From: CAWGUU01 sp963825765
GTDB taxonomy: Bacteria; Actinomycetota; Acidimicrobiia; Acidimicrobiales; AC-14
Assembly: GCA_963825765.1 (NCBI GenBank)
Contig: CAWGUU010000001.1
Span: 6,606-70,605 of the forward strand
Length of the DNA stretch: 64,000 nt
Direction: 5' to 3'
The notes beneath the pieces are model-generated. The model was given only the letters and a program-made list of their open reading frames with translations. It was not told where the DNA came from and ran no database searches. Position numbers and translations under genes: made by a program. Of this stretch, positions 33,235 through 42,511 are shown in pieces. How positions within the stretch are numbered: position 1 is the first letter of the stretch; every line of letters begins with the position of its first letter.

Positions 33235-35049
33235 CTGGTCAACGACTACGCGGTCTTCCTCCTCCTGGGCCTCGGCGCCGGGGCGGTGTACGGAGCGTTC
33301 GGCCTCGGGCTGGTGCTGGTGCACCGGGTGTCGGGGGTCGTCAACTTCGCCCAGGGGGCGATGGCGATGCTCGTCACCTACGCCTTCGTCGAGCTACGGC
33401 CGGGGATGGGCCTGTGGGGCGCGCTGGCGACGAGCGTCGCCCTGGCCGCGGTCCTGGGCCTCGCCGTGTTCGGCCTTGTGTTCCGTCCCCTCCGCCGGGC
33501 GCCGGCGCTGGCCAAGGTGGTGGCCTCGGTCGGACTGCTCGCCGTGCTCCAGGCGGTGGCGGTGCTGTTGTTCGGCACCGACAGCCGCCCGGTGCCCGGC
33601 CTCCTGCCGTCGTCGCCGGTCTCTGTGCTGGGCGTCGACGTGCCCCGCGACCGGCTGCTGCTGGCCGTGGTCGTCGTGCTCGCCGGCGCCGGACTGTGGG
33701 CGTTGTCCCGGTTCACCCGGTTCGGGCTGGCCAGCCGGGCCATGGCCGAGGACGAGACGGCCGTCGCCCTCCTCGGGTGGTCGCCCGACGCTCTCGCCGC
33801 CGCCAACTGGGTGCTGGCGGCGGTGCTGGCCGGGCTGGGGGGCATCCTCGTCGGCCCCCTGACCGCCCTCAACCCGGTGACGACGACCCTGCTGATCGTC
33901 CCCGCCCTGGCCGCCGCCCTGGTGGGCAGGCTGACGTCGTTCGGGGCGACGGTGGCCGCCGCCCTGGCCCTGGGCATGAGCCAGTCGCTGATCCTGAAGC
34001 TCCAGGACCAGTTCACGTGGATCCCCCTCTACGGGATCCGGGAAGCCCTCCCCCTTGTGGTGATCCTCGCCGCCCTCGCCTTCGGTGCCGGAGCCGGGCT
34101 GGGCCGGGGGGCGGCACTGCAGGATCTTCTGCCCCTCGCCGGTCGCGCCCGCCGGCCATTGCCTTGGGCCGCAGGCGGCGTGGCCGCCGGGCTGGCCGGG
34201 CTGCTGCTCCTCCACGGGCAGGCCCGGCTCGGCCTGGTCAACAGCATGGTGGGGGCGGTCATCTGCCTGTCGATCGTGGTGCTGACCGGCTACGTGGGCC
34301 AGATCTCGCTGGCCCAGATGGCCTTCGCCGGCGTGGCCGGGTTCTCGCTGGCCAAGCTGGCCGGCGGATGGGGCGTGCCCGTTCCTGTGGCGCCGCTGCT
34401 GGCTGCCCTGCTGGCCACGGCGGTCGGCGTGGCGGTGGGCCTGCCGGCGCTGCGGCTCCGGGGCCAGAGCCTCGCCGTCGTCACCCTGGCGGCGGCCGTC
34501 GCCGTCGAGGAGGTGGTGTTCAAGAGCCCGCTGCTCACCGGCGGGTTCGAGGGCAGCGTGGTGCCGGAGCTTGCCGCCGGCCGGGCCGGGAGCCGGTGGT
34601 TCGGCGTGGTGGCCCTGGCCGTGGTGACGGCGGTGGCGCTGGGCGTCGCCGCCCTGCGCCGGGGACCGCCGGGCCGGCGCTTCCTCGCGGTGCGGGCCAA
34701 CGAGAGGGCGGCGGCGGCCTGCGGCATCGACCTGACCGCCACCAAGCTGGCCGCCTTCGCCCTGTCCGCCTTCGTCGCCGGGGTGGGCGGGACGCTGCTC
34801 GGCTACGGGCAGGGCCGGCTGTCGTTCGCCTCGTTCGGCGTGTTCGTGTCGCTGGCCTACCTGGCGGTGACCTACCTGGGAGGGATCGCCGGCATCTCCG
34901 GCGCCCTGGTGGGCAGCCTGCTGGTACCCGGGGGCCTGGTGTTCAGCCTGGCCGGCGGCCGGTTCCAGCTCCTGGTCAGCGGCCTCGGCCTCATCGCGGT
35001 GGCCATCCTGCGGCCGCAGGGCGTGGTGGGGAGCCGTCAGCCGTCATGA
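33235..35049 (+). CDS. Fused LivH-LivM branched-chain amino acid-type permease
   Basis: About 604 aa. The N-half (to about 300) is LivH-like: GAVYGAFGLGLVLVHRVSGV, VNFAQGAMAM, GGILVGPLTAL. The C-half is LivM-like: VLTGYVGQISLAQMAFAGVA, LPALRLRGQSLAVVTLA, and the EAA-type loop RANERAAAACGIDLTATKL. Some 16 membrane helices. The two are usually separate genes. An in-frame TAG at 33226 limits the N-terminus; before GTG 33286, which would cut helix 1, only CTG 33235 is near-canonical. TAGCCT (33226-33231) is six bases before GTC 33238. Confidence 0.88.
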   Translation: MVNDYAVFLLLGLGAGAVYGAFGLGLVLVHRVSGVVNFAQGAMAMLVTYAFVELRPGMGLWGALATSVALAAVLGLAVFGLVFRPLRRAPALAKVVASVGLLAVLQAVAVLLFGTDSRPVPGLLPSSPVSVLGVDVPRDRLLLAVVVVLAGAGLWALSRFTRFGLASRAMAEDETAVALLGWSPDALAAANWVLAAVLAGLGGILVGPLTALNPVTTTLLIVPALAAALVGRLTSFGATVAAALALGMSQSLILKLQDQFTWIPLYGIREALPLVVILAALAFGAGAGLGRGAALQDLLPLAGRARRPLPWAAGGVAAGLAGLLLLHGQARLGLVNSMVGAVICLSIVVLTGYVGQISLAQMAFAGVAGFSLAKLAGGWGVPVPVAPLLAALLATAVGVAVGLPALRLRGQSLAVVTLAAAVAVEEVVFKSPLLTGGFEGSVVPELAAGRAGSRWFGVVALAVVTAVALGVAALRRGPPGRRFLAVRANERAAAACGIDLTATKLAAFALSAFVAGVGGTLLGYGQGRLSFASFGVFVSLAYLAVTYLGGIAGISGALVGSLLVPGGLVFSLAGGRFQLLVSGLGLIAVAILRPQGVVGSRQPS

Positions 35050-36530
35050 CGTCACCCGCCACAACTGGGACGACTGGGACCGCTGCGCTCGTCGTCCGCG
35101 ACCTCACCGTGCGGTTCGGCCCGGTCGAGGTCGTGACCGGCATCGATCTCGACCTCGCGCCGGGCACCGTCACCGGCCTGATCGGGCCCAACGGCGCCGG
35201 CAAGACGACGGTGATCGACGCCCTCACCGGCTTCGTCCCCGCCACGGGGGAGGTCGTGCTCGGCGACCTGGATGTCGGCCGCCTGCCCGCCCACCGCCGG
35301 GCCCGCCTGGGCCTGGCCCGCACCTTCCAGTCCCTCGAGCTGTTCGCCGACCTGACGGTGGGCGAGAACCTGGTGGTGGCGGCGGAGGCGTCCAGGGCCG
35401 GACGGCGGAGAGCGGCGGGGACCGATCCGGTGACCGCCCTGCAGGGCGCCGGAGGCGCCGCCGACCTGCTCCCCGACCGGCTCACGTCGGCCCAGCGCAG
35501 CCGGGTGGCCCTGGGGCGGGCCATGGCGACGGCCCCGACCGTGCTCCTGCTCGACGAGCCGGCGGCGGGGCTGGACAGTGCCGAGCGGGACGTGCTCGCT
35601 CGCCGCCTGCGGAAGCTGGCCGGCGACGGCGTGGCCGTGCTGCTGGTCGACCACGACCTGTCCCTCGTGCTCGGCGTGTGCGACACGGTGCACGTGCTCG
35701 ACCGCGGCCGGGTCGTCGCCACCGGCTCGCCGGAGGTCCTGCGGGCGGATCCGAACGTCCGGGCCGCCTACCTGGGGAGCGGGTCGGGCCCGGCCGCCGG
35801 CGCCCACCGGGAGCAGGCGGGGGCCGAGGGCGCGCCGCCCGCCCTGGCCGTCTCCGGCCTGACCGCCGGCTACGGCGCCATCGAGGTGGTGCGCGACGTG
35901 TCCCTCGACGTCCGGCCGGGCGAGGTGGTGGCGCTGCTGGGTCGCAACGGCGCCGGCAAGACGACCACCCTGCTGAGCATCACCGGTGCCCTCCGCCGCA
36001 CCGCGGGGACGGTTGAGGTCGCCGGTGCGGGGGTGCGACCGGGAAGGCCCCACGCCGTCGCCCGGCTGGGTGTGGCTTCGGTGCCCCAGGACCGCTCCCT
36101 CTTCACCCAGCTCTCGGTGGCCGAGAACCTGCGGCTGGCGGTCCGGGGGGGCAGGGCAGCCGTCGAGGCGGAGACGGCCGCCGCGGTGGAGCGCTTCCCT
36201 GCCCTCGGCGACATCCTGGGCCGGCGGGCGGGGCTGCTGTCGGGCGGGGAGCAGCGCATGGTCGCCCTGGCCCGGGGCCTGGCGTCCCACCCCCGCCTGC
36301 TGCTCGTCGACGAGGTCAGCCTGGGTCTGGCGCCCCCCGTGGTCGACGCGGTGGGCAAGGTCCTCCGCGCCGTGGCCGACGGCGACGGCACCGCCATCCT
36401 GCTGGTGGAACAGCTCCCCGACGTGGCGCGGGCGGTCGCCGACCGGGCCTACGTGATGGACCGGGGCTCGGTGGTGGCCGAGGGCCCCGCCGACGAGGTC
36501 TCGACTCTTCCCGAGATCCGGCCCGTTTAG
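35046..36530 (+). CDS. Fused LivG-LivF ATP-binding protein
   Basis: 494 aa with two ABC ATPase domains. NBD1: Walker A GPNGAGKTT, Walker B VLLLDEPAAGLD, H-loop VDHDLSLV, but the signature is LTSAQRSRV in place of the usual LivG/LSGGQ form. NBD2: Walker A GRNGAGKTTT, canonical LSGGEQRMVALARGL, Walker B LLLVDEVSLGLAP, and VEQLPDVARAV as in LivF. ATG at 35046 overlaps the permease stop (ATGA). Fused NBDs match the fused permease, so the importer is made of three proteins. Confidence 0.93.
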   Translation: MTSPATTGTTGTAALVVRDLTVRFGPVEVVTGIDLDLAPGTVTGLIGPNGAGKTTVIDALTGFVPATGEVVLGDLDVGRLPAHRRARLGLARTFQSLELFADLTVGENLVVAAEASRAGRRRAAGTDPVTALQGAGGAADLLPDRLTSAQRSRVALGRAMATAPTVLLLDEPAAGLDSAERDVLARRLRKLAGDGVAVLLVDHDLSLVLGVCDTVHVLDRGRVVATGSPEVLRADPNVRAAYLGSGSGPAAGAHREQAGAEGAPPALAVSGLTAGYGAIEVVRDVSLDVRPGEVVALLGRNGAGKTTTLLSITGALRRTAGTVEVAGAGVRPGRPHAVARLGVASVPQDRSLFTQLSVAENLRLAVRGGRAAVEAETAAAVERFPALGDILGRRAGLLSGGEQRMVALARGLASHPRLLLVDEVSLGLAPPVVDAVGKVLRAVADGDGTAILLVEQLPDVARAVADRAYVMDRGSVVAEGPADEVSTLPEIRPV

Positions 36531-36575
36531 GACTTCGGCCTAATGTTCCCGGCGATTTTTGTCGATGTATGCAGC

Positions 36576-36992
36576 ATGGCGAGCAAGCAGGAACGACTGG
36601 AAGACCTGGCCGACGACCTCACCCGCGCCCTCAGCATCCCGTTCAAGGCGACCTCGAAGGGTGGCATCGCGTTCCGCGACCCCCTCCGGGTCACCGAATG
36701 GTCGGTACCCCTGGTGTTCGACGGTCACGCCAGGTTCGACCGCGGCGGGCTGATCCCCGCCTCCTTCACCGGCCACGCGCTGTGGGCCGGTCTGCGCCGG
36801 TCCGTGAGCAAGGGTGAGGACAGCCGGCCCTGGTGGAACTGCACCCTCACCGAGCACGGCGCCCGCGCCATCCTCGACTCTGTCGCCGAGGAGCAGCAGG
36901 CCGGCTGGGTCGTCGGTGTCGACGTGCTGCTGGACAGCATCGAGGACGAGCCCGAGCTCACCCCGGTCAGCCACATCCAGATCGCCTCGTAG
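36576..36992 (+). CDS. Conserved-looking small cytoplasmic protein, unknown
   Basis: 138 aa from ATG 36576; family not recognised. Mixed alpha/beta composition, no membrane helix or signal, no metal motif. Notable stretches: LEDLADDLTRALSIPFKA, EWSVPLVFDGHARFDRGG and WNCTLTEHGARAILDSVAEE. TAATGT at 36541-36546 could be its -10. Single gene followed by a hairpin terminator. Confidence 0.7.
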   Translation: MASKQERLEDLADDLTRALSIPFKATSKGGIAFRDPLRVTEWSVPLVFDGHARFDRGGLIPASFTGHALWAGLRRSVSKGEDSRPWWNCTLTEHGARAILDSVAEEQQAGWVVGVDVLLDSIEDEPELTPVSHIQIAS

Positions 36993-37000
36993 CAGGAAGG

Positions 37001-37019
37001 GGCGCGGGCACCCCGCGCC
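37001..37019. terminator. Bidirectional terminator-like hairpin
   Basis: GGCGCGGG, loop CAC, CCCGCGCC: perfect 8-bp stem midway between the convergent genes ending at 36992 and 37043, so it could serve both. No T-run on either side. Confidence 0.5.
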
Positions 37020-37042
37020 GAGACGCGCCCTCGCTCCTCTCG

Positions 37043-38086
37043 CTACCCCGCGTGGCCGGCGGTCCAGGCCAGTAGCTGCTTCTCCGGCCACGAGTTGACG
37101 ATCGACGGGATCTCGACGTCGCACTCCGCCGCCCGCCGGCAGCCGTTCATCTGCCATTCGAGCTGGCCCGGGGCGTGCCCGTCGGTGTCGATGGCCACCA
37201 GGCAGCCGGCGGCAACCGCCTTGCGCAGGAGCCGGCGGGGCGGGTCGAGGCGCTCCGGGCGGCTGTTGATCTCCACCGCGGTGCCGGTCTCGGCGCAGGC
37301 CGCGAACACGGCATCGGCGTCGAAGGTGGACTCGGGACGGCCGCGGCCCGCCACCAGACGGCCGGTGCAGTGCCCGAGGATGTCCGAGTGGGGGTTGCGC
37401 ACCGCCGCCAGCATGCGGGCCGTCATCCCTTCCGACTCCATGCGCAGCTTGGAGTGGACGCTGGCCACCACCACGTCGAGCCGGGCGAGCAGCTCCTCCT
37501 CCTGGTCGAGGGTGCCGTCCTCGTTGATGTCGACCTCGATCCCCGTGAGCAGGCGGAACGGCGCCAGCCGGACGTTCACCTCGGCGACCACGTCGAGCTG
37601 CTGCCGCAGCCGCTCGGGCGACAAGCCCCGGGCCACCTTGAGCCGGGGCGAATGGTCGGTGAGCACCATGTACTCGTGTCCGAGGCCCTTCCCGGTGAGG
37701 GCCATCTCCTCGATGGGGCTGCCGCCGTCGGACCAGTCCGAGTGGGTGTGGCAGTCGCCCCGCAGGGCGGCCCGGATGGCCAGGGCCCGCTCGCTCTCGG
37801 GCGCCCCCTCGGTCGCGGCGGAGCCGCCCGGCTCGATCTCGTCCTGCAACTTGGCCAGGTAGGCGGGGACGTCCCCGGCCAGGGCCTCCAGCACCACCGC
37901 CTCGGTGGTCTGGCCGACGCCCGGCAGCTCCTTGAGCCGGCCCGCCGTCGCCCGCTCACGGACCTTGTCGGGGCCCAGCTCGGCCAGCGTCGACGCCGCC
38001 CCGCGGAAGGCCCGCACGCGGTAGGTCGGGGCGCCGGCCCGCTCGAGCAGGTAGGCGATCCGTTGGAGGGCTTCGACCGGGTCCAG
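37043..38086 (-). CDS. PHP-domain phosphoesterase with helix-hairpin-helix N-terminus (PolX-like)
   Basis: About 347 aa. N-terminal HhH domain (ALQRIAYLLERAGAPTYRVR, LKELPGVGQTTEAVV), then a PHP domain with all metal blocks: GDCHTHSDWSDGG, VLTDHSPRL, LTGIEVDINEDG, VVASVHSKLRM, DILGHCTGRL, VEINSRPERLD and AIDTDGHAPGQL. Resembles the exonuclease part of bacterial PolX without the polymerase core. Homologues begin MDPVEAL; the matching codon here is CTG at 38086 and no ATG, GTG or TTG is in frame upstream. TAAGTT lies seven bases before that CTG. Confidence 0.85.
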   Translation of the reverse strand: MDPVEALQRIAYLLERAGAPTYRVRAFRGAASTLAELGPDKVRERATAGRLKELPGVGQTTEAVVLEALAGDVPAYLAKLQDEIEPGGSAATEGAPESERALAIRAALRGDCHTHSDWSDGGSPIEEMALTGKGLGHEYMVLTDHSPRLKVARGLSPERLRQQLDVVAEVNVRLAPFRLLTGIEVDINEDGTLDQEEELLARLDVVVASVHSKLRMESEGMTARMLAAVRNPHSDILGHCTGRLVAGRGRPESTFDADAVFAACAETGTAVEINSRPERLDPPRRLLRKAVAAGCLVAIDTDGHAPGQLEWQMNGCRRAAECDVEIPSIVNSWPEKQLLAWTAGHAG

Positions 38087-38186
38087 ACCCCTGAACTTAC
38101 CGGGGCAAGCCGAACTGGGGCGGCGTACCGGCGTATGGCGCGGTTGAGTCGCCCCGGTTCGACCGTCACCCGGGCAAGATGGCCCG

Positions 38187-38693
38187 GTGGTCCACGCCGT
38201 GGTGCTGTCCGACACCCACATGCGCCCGGGGTCGACGCGCCGGCTCCCGCCCGCCGCCCTCGACCACCTGCGGCGGGCCGACGTGATACTGCACGCCGGC
38301 GACGTCGTGGCCGGGAACGTGCTCGTGGAGCTGGCCGGCTTCGCCCCGGTCCACGCCGTGCTCGGCAACAACGACACCGACCTGACCGGTGAGCTGCCGG
38401 AGACCCTCGTCCTCGACATCGAGGGGGTCCGCGTCGGGATGGTGCACGACAGCGGCCAGGCCGCCGGTCGGGCCCGACGCCTGCGCCGTCGCTTCCCCGA
38501 GGCCGACGTCGTCGTCTTCGGCCACAGCCACATCCCCTGGAACGAGGCGGGCGAGGTCAACCAGGCCGGCACGACGCAGCTCCTCCTCAACCCCGGGTCG
38601 CCCACCGACAGGCGCCGCCAGCCCCGGCACACCCTCGCCACCCTCGACCTCGACGGCGGCCGCGTGGTCGGCGCGGTCATACACCCCGTCTGA
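38187..38693 (+). CDS. YfcE-type metallophosphoesterase
   Basis: 168 aa. Calcineurin-like fold with the full metal set: LSDTHMRP, LHAGDVV, LGNND, GHSHIPW and LNPGSPT. The family hydrolyses phosphodiesters with Mn2+ or similar; the natural substrate is usually unknown. GTG start at 38187, divergent from the PHP gene with a 100-base gap. Confidence 0.92.
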   Translation: MVHAVVLSDTHMRPGSTRRLPPAALDHLRRADVILHAGDVVAGNVLVELAGFAPVHAVLGNNDTDLTGELPETLVLDIEGVRVGMVHDSGQAAGRARRLRRRFPEADVVVFGHSHIPWNEAGEVNQAGTTQLLLNPGSPTDRRRQPRHTLATLDLDGGRVVGAVIHPV

Positions 38694-38718
38694 TCAGGCA
38701 TACACCCGGTGTAGAGGG

Positions 38719-39567
38719 TCAGGTCTTGCCGCAGACGTCGGCGTAGAGCTTCTCGCTCTCCGGCGTCGGCTGGAGGTCGATCTCCAGGAGCTTGGCCTGG
38801 AGGCGCCGGTAGGTGGCGTCGGCGTCGTCGGGCCGGGACAGCTTGGCCTGGAGGCGCATCACCCGGCGGTAGATCTGCTCGGCGAACGGGTCGACTTCGA
38901 GCGCCCGCTGCAGGGCGGCCCAGGCCCCCCGGGCGTCACCCGTGGCCCAGCGGCGGTCGCCAAGCCACACCAGCACGTCGACCATGCGCTGGCGCAGGTC
39001 CTCCCGCGGCGTCTCCAGCCAGAACCAGTCGGCCCCGGCGAGGAGGTCGCCGGCGTAGTCGGCCACCGCCCGGTCGAGGGCGCCGAGGCGGGCGGCGTCG
39101 TCCTTGGTGCCGGTGCCCTCCTTGAGGGCGTGCTGCAGGCTCCACAGGTCGACGTCGAACACGTCCTCGATCCGGTAGAGGTCGCCGTCGCGGTCGACGA
39201 TCTTCAGCTCCTTCTGGCCGGTGGCCTGGCGCAGCTTGGTGCGCAGGTTGCCGAGCGCGGTCCAGAACCACTCCGAGCCGCGCTTGGGGTCGGCCTCCGG
39301 CCACAGCGCCTCGATGCAGTCGTCGAGCGTGGCGCCTTCGGGGTGGAGCAGGTAGAACGCCAGCAGCTCCTTGGCCTTGGCCCGGAGGCCACTGCGGATC
39401 TCGGTGCCCTCGACCTCGATGCGGTAGGCCCCGAGCAGCTGGACGGCGACAGGAGCGGTGGCCGACGACGTCGCCGGGACGAAGGTGTCGTCGTCGTCGT
39501 GGACGGGTTGCATGTGGTCGCCGTCGGTGCGGCCCGCGGCCAGCACGGCGAGCAGCTCGGCCGCCAC
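38719..39567 (-). CDS. BTAD regulator, C-terminal part (winged helix plus BTAD), in a gene split by a frameshift
   Basis: 282 aa as an independent frame. VAVQLLGAYRIEVEG begins an OmpR-type winged helix (ATLDDCIEALWPEADPKRGS, LGNLRTKLRQATG) followed by the helical BTAD domain (LDRAVADYAGDLLAGADWFW, ALQRALEVDPFAEQIYRRVM). SARP and related regulators have this order. Homology in this frame continues upstream to about 39620 (ETVAGSRLYSVEPDVAAELL) without a start codon. It is therefore the tail of the 39600-41368 protein; the frame breaks at about 39600-39640, near GTCGACGACGACG. Confidence 0.8.
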   Translation of the reverse strand: MAAELLAVLAAGRTDGDHMQPVHDDDDTFVPATSSATAPVAVQLLGAYRIEVEGTEIRSGLRAKAKELLAFYLLHPEGATLDDCIEALWPEADPKRGSEWFWTALGNLRTKLRQATGQKELKIVDRDGDLYRIEDVFDVDLWSLQHALKEGTGTKDDAARLGALDRAVADYAGDLLAGADWFWLETPREDLRQRMVDVLVWLGDRRWATGDARGAWAALQRALEVDPFAEQIYRRVMRLQAKLSRPDDADATYRRLQAKLLEIDLQPTPESEKLYADVCGKT

Positions 39568-39599
39568 GTCGGGCTCGACGCTGTACAGCCGGGAGCCGG

Positions 39600-41368
39600 C
39601 GACGGTTTCCCGGAGCGTCGTCGTCGACGCCGCCTCCGGGGCCGACTTCGACCACAGGCCCGTCGTCCGGGCCCGGCGACCTGGTCACGACGACCCCCGA
39701 GACGCCCACCCGGGCACCATCGTCGAACAGCGTCCGCAGGGCGGCCAGGTCGGCGTCGCCAACGTCCCTGATCGCGACGAGGGTCAGCGGGAGGGCGACG
39801 TCGGGCCGCTTGGCCCGGTAGGCGTCGGCGTCGGGTACGTCCTCCTCCACCAGGAGCTTGGCCCGGCGGGCGACCTCGGAGGTCAGCTCCTCGAGCACCA
39901 TCTCGAGCTCGGGCGCCTGCACCAGGCCGGGGAACGGTGGGGCGGCCGGGAGGAGGTCGCCGACGACCATGGCCACTGCCGATGCCGGTTCCCTGGTGGC
40001 CAGCACGCCGATGATCGCGGCACGGGCGGCACCGTCGGCGCCCGGACCGTGCAGCACCAGGCCCGGGGTCTCGCCCAGGTCGACCACGACCTCGGCACCG
40101 TCTCGCTCGCCGGCGACGATCGCAGCCAGGCCGACCGCGCCGGCAGTGGGGGCGGCCGACCCCTTGCCGCGGGCGAATCGCTCGAGCCGGCGGGTGACGT
40201 TGCCGGCGAAGGGGTCGTGCCGGTACAACCCGGCGGCCGGAGGAGCGGCACGCCGCCGGCGGCGGCGGCGCAGGCGCGCCCGGCCCAGGGCGTCGGCGAT
40301 CCCCCCTGCCATCGAGGGCCCGACGACCATCCCCGGCAGGACGCAGGACACCGTGCCCGGAGCGGCCTCCGCGGCGGCGCGGGGGGCGGCGGGCGCGGTA
40401 GGAACGGGAGCCCGGACCGGGGCCTCGACCGCCGGGGCCAGGGTCGACGGGGCCCGAGCCGGGGCTGCCGCCGGAGTCGTGGCTGCCGCCGGAGCTTTGG
40501 CCAGCGGGGGGCGGCCAGCGGGGGGCGCGGCGAGCGGGACGGGGGCGGCGGCAGGCCGAGATGGAGGGGGAGGCGGGGGCGGCCGTTCGCCGGCGCCCGC
40601 AGGAGGCGGCGCCGCCGCGGGGGGCGAACCCGGAGGAGCCGTCGCCACTGGGGCGGGCGGCCCCACCGGTGCGGGCGGTGCGGCCTGCGCTGGAGATGCG
40701 GACTGGGCGGCCTGGGCTGGAGCTGCGGACTGGGCGAAGGGCGCAGCCGGGGGTGCGGCGGGCAGGCGCCTCGCCACCGCCTGCCTCACCGCGGTGTCGA
40801 TCAGATCGGGGAGCAGGACGGCGAGCTCGTGGCGCAGGCTCTGGAGCCTGCCGAACTCCTCGCGGAGGTCGGCGGTGGACCCTTCGAGCTCCACCAGCGC
40901 CGCCCGTACCGCGGGCTCGACCGAGTCGGCCACCAGCTCCGGCAGGCGGGCCGCTATGGCAGCACGGAGCTGCGGACGCACGGCGTCGGCCACGATGTCG
41001 GTGAGCCGTTCGCGCAAGAGGTCCTCGACGCCCTTCACGGCCACGTCGCCCATCTCGGCCGCCACCACGCCGGAGATCGCGCTCGTCACCGTCTCCGTCA
41101 GGCGGTCGCCGAGCGACTGCTCGATCCCCTGCAGGCGGGAGGCCTCGTTGCGCAGGGATGCGGCGCACCCCTCGAGCTCGGCCAGCGACGTGTTGAGCTC
41201 GTTGACGTTGGTGCCACCCAGCTCCATCAGCATCGCCCGCTGCTGGGCCACGCTGGCCGAGAGGGCGTGGACCTGCCGCCGGAGACCCTCGAACTCGTCC
41301 CGCATCCAGACGAGGATCTGGCTGCCCGTATCTTTTCCCTGCGCCGCTCGAGGCTGCGGATCGCTCAT
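39600..41368 (-). CDS. BTAD regulator, N-terminal part (coiled coil, Pro/Ala linker, sensor-like domain), frameshifted
   Basis: ATG at 41368. Residues about 15-215 form coiled-coil heptads with repeated DRLTETV, RERLTDIVADAV and ARLPELV amphipathic units; about 220-350 is a Pro/Ala linker; then RARLRRRRRRR and a globular part (AEVVVDLGETPGLVLHGPGA, VAMVVGDLLPAAPPF, LLVEEDVPDADAYRAKRP) that precedes the DNA-binding half in large actinobacterial BTAD proteins. The frame stays open to 38936 but is meaningless beyond about 39600. Total span fits one protein of about 880 aa with one base too many. TAGAAT is nine bases before the ATG. Confidence 0.75.
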
Positions 41369-41434
41369 CGCGTCACGATTCTAGGCAGGGGTGGCCTCCC
41401 CGGCTCACGGATCGTGGCGATAGCGTCGCTCGCG

Positions 41435-42511
41435 ATGGTCCCCGGCCCTGCGCTCGAGCGCCGCCTTCCGCTCGTCTCGCTTCCCACGCCCCTGGAGCCG
41501 CTGGACCGTCTGGGCGCCGCCCTGGGCATGCGCCCCGGCTCGCTCTGGGCCAAGCGGGACGACGTCAACGGGCTGGCGCTGGGAGGGAACAAGGCCCGCA
41601 AGCTCGAATTCCTCTGCGCCGACGCGGTGGCCCGGGGGTGCGACACCCTTGTCACCGGCGGCGGCCCGCAGAGCAACCACGTGCGGATGACGGCGGCGGC
41701 GGCCCGGCGGCTCGGTCTCGAGTGCGTGGTCGTGGTGTCGGGCGACCGCCCGGCGACACCAACCGGCAACGTCCTGCTCGACGAGATGTTCGGCCCGACC
41801 GTTATCTGGTTAGGTCAGACAGGGCCGGACCAATCGGGGACCGGCAGCTCAGGAACCGGTTTGGACTACTTCGCCATCGAGCACGCCATCGGCACCACGT
41901 GCGACGGGTTGGTGGCCGAGGGCAGGCGGCCGTACCGGATGCCGATCGGCGGGGCCAGTGCGGTCGGCGCTCTCGGATACGTCGGGGCGGCGCTGGAGCT
42001 GACCGGCCAGGCCGAGGCGATGGGCGGCGAAGCCGACCTGGTCGTCGTGGCCGACGGCTCCGGCGGCACCCACGCCGGGCTGGCAGCGGGCCTCGGCAGC
42101 CACGACCGCATCCTCGGCATCGACGTCGGTGCCCGGCCCGACCTCGACACCTGCGTCCCGGAGAAGGCAAGGGAGGTGGCCGCGCTGGCCGGCCTCCCGG
42201 AGCCGTCGGGACCCGCCACCATCGACCACGAACGGTTCGGCCGCCACTACGGCGACCTCACCGAATCGTGCCGGGAGGCGATCCTGCTGGCCGCCCGCAC
42301 CGAGGGCCTCGTCCTCGACCCCGTCTACACCGGCAAGGCGATGGCCGGGCTTATCAGCGCGACGCGGGAGGGCAGGATCGGCCCCGGCACCCGCACCGTC
42401 TTTTTGCATACCGGCGGGGCCCCCGGGCTCTTCGCGGCCGACCTCGGAACGTGGGTCCTCGGCGCCCGGACCGGGGCGCCGACACCGGCCGCCACCGGTC
42501 GGTCACACTGA
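41435..42511 (+). CDS. D-cysteine desulfhydrase / ACC-deaminase family PLP enzyme
   Basis: 358 aa, PLP fold type II. SLWAKRDDVNGLALGGNKARKLEF bears the Schiff-base lysine (GGNKARK), TGGGPQSNHVRMTAAAA the phosphate and substrate loop, and VADGSGGTHAGLAAGL the glycine-rich cofactor loop. The family includes D-cysteine desulfhydrase, ACC deaminase and L-cysteate lyase; the exact substrate cannot be assigned. ATG at 41435 with TAGCGT eight bases before it. Divergent from the BTAD gene with 66 bases between. Confidence 0.88.
   Translation: MVPGPALERRLPLVSLPTPLEPLDRLGAALGMRPGSLWAKRDDVNGLALGGNKARKLEFLCADAVARGCDTLVTGGGPQSNHVRMTAAAARRLGLECVVVVSGDRPATPTGNVLLDEMFGPTVIWLGQTGPDQSGTGSSGTGLDYFAIEHAIGTTCDGLVAEGRRPYRMPIGGASAVGALGYVGAALELTGQAEAMGGEADLVVVADGSGGTHAGLAAGLGSHDRILGIDVGARPDLDTCVPEKAREVAALAGLPEPSGPATIDHERFGRHYGDLTESCREAILLAARTEGLVLDPVYTGKAMAGLISATREGRIGPGTRTVFLHTGGAPGLFAADLGTWVLGARTGAPTPAATGRSH

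Noticed and set aside
38936..39600. Continuation of the 41368 frame beyond the break
   Set aside because: Beyond about 39600 it turns into Arg/Gly-rich nonsense while the winged-helix/BTAD homology is in the other frame.
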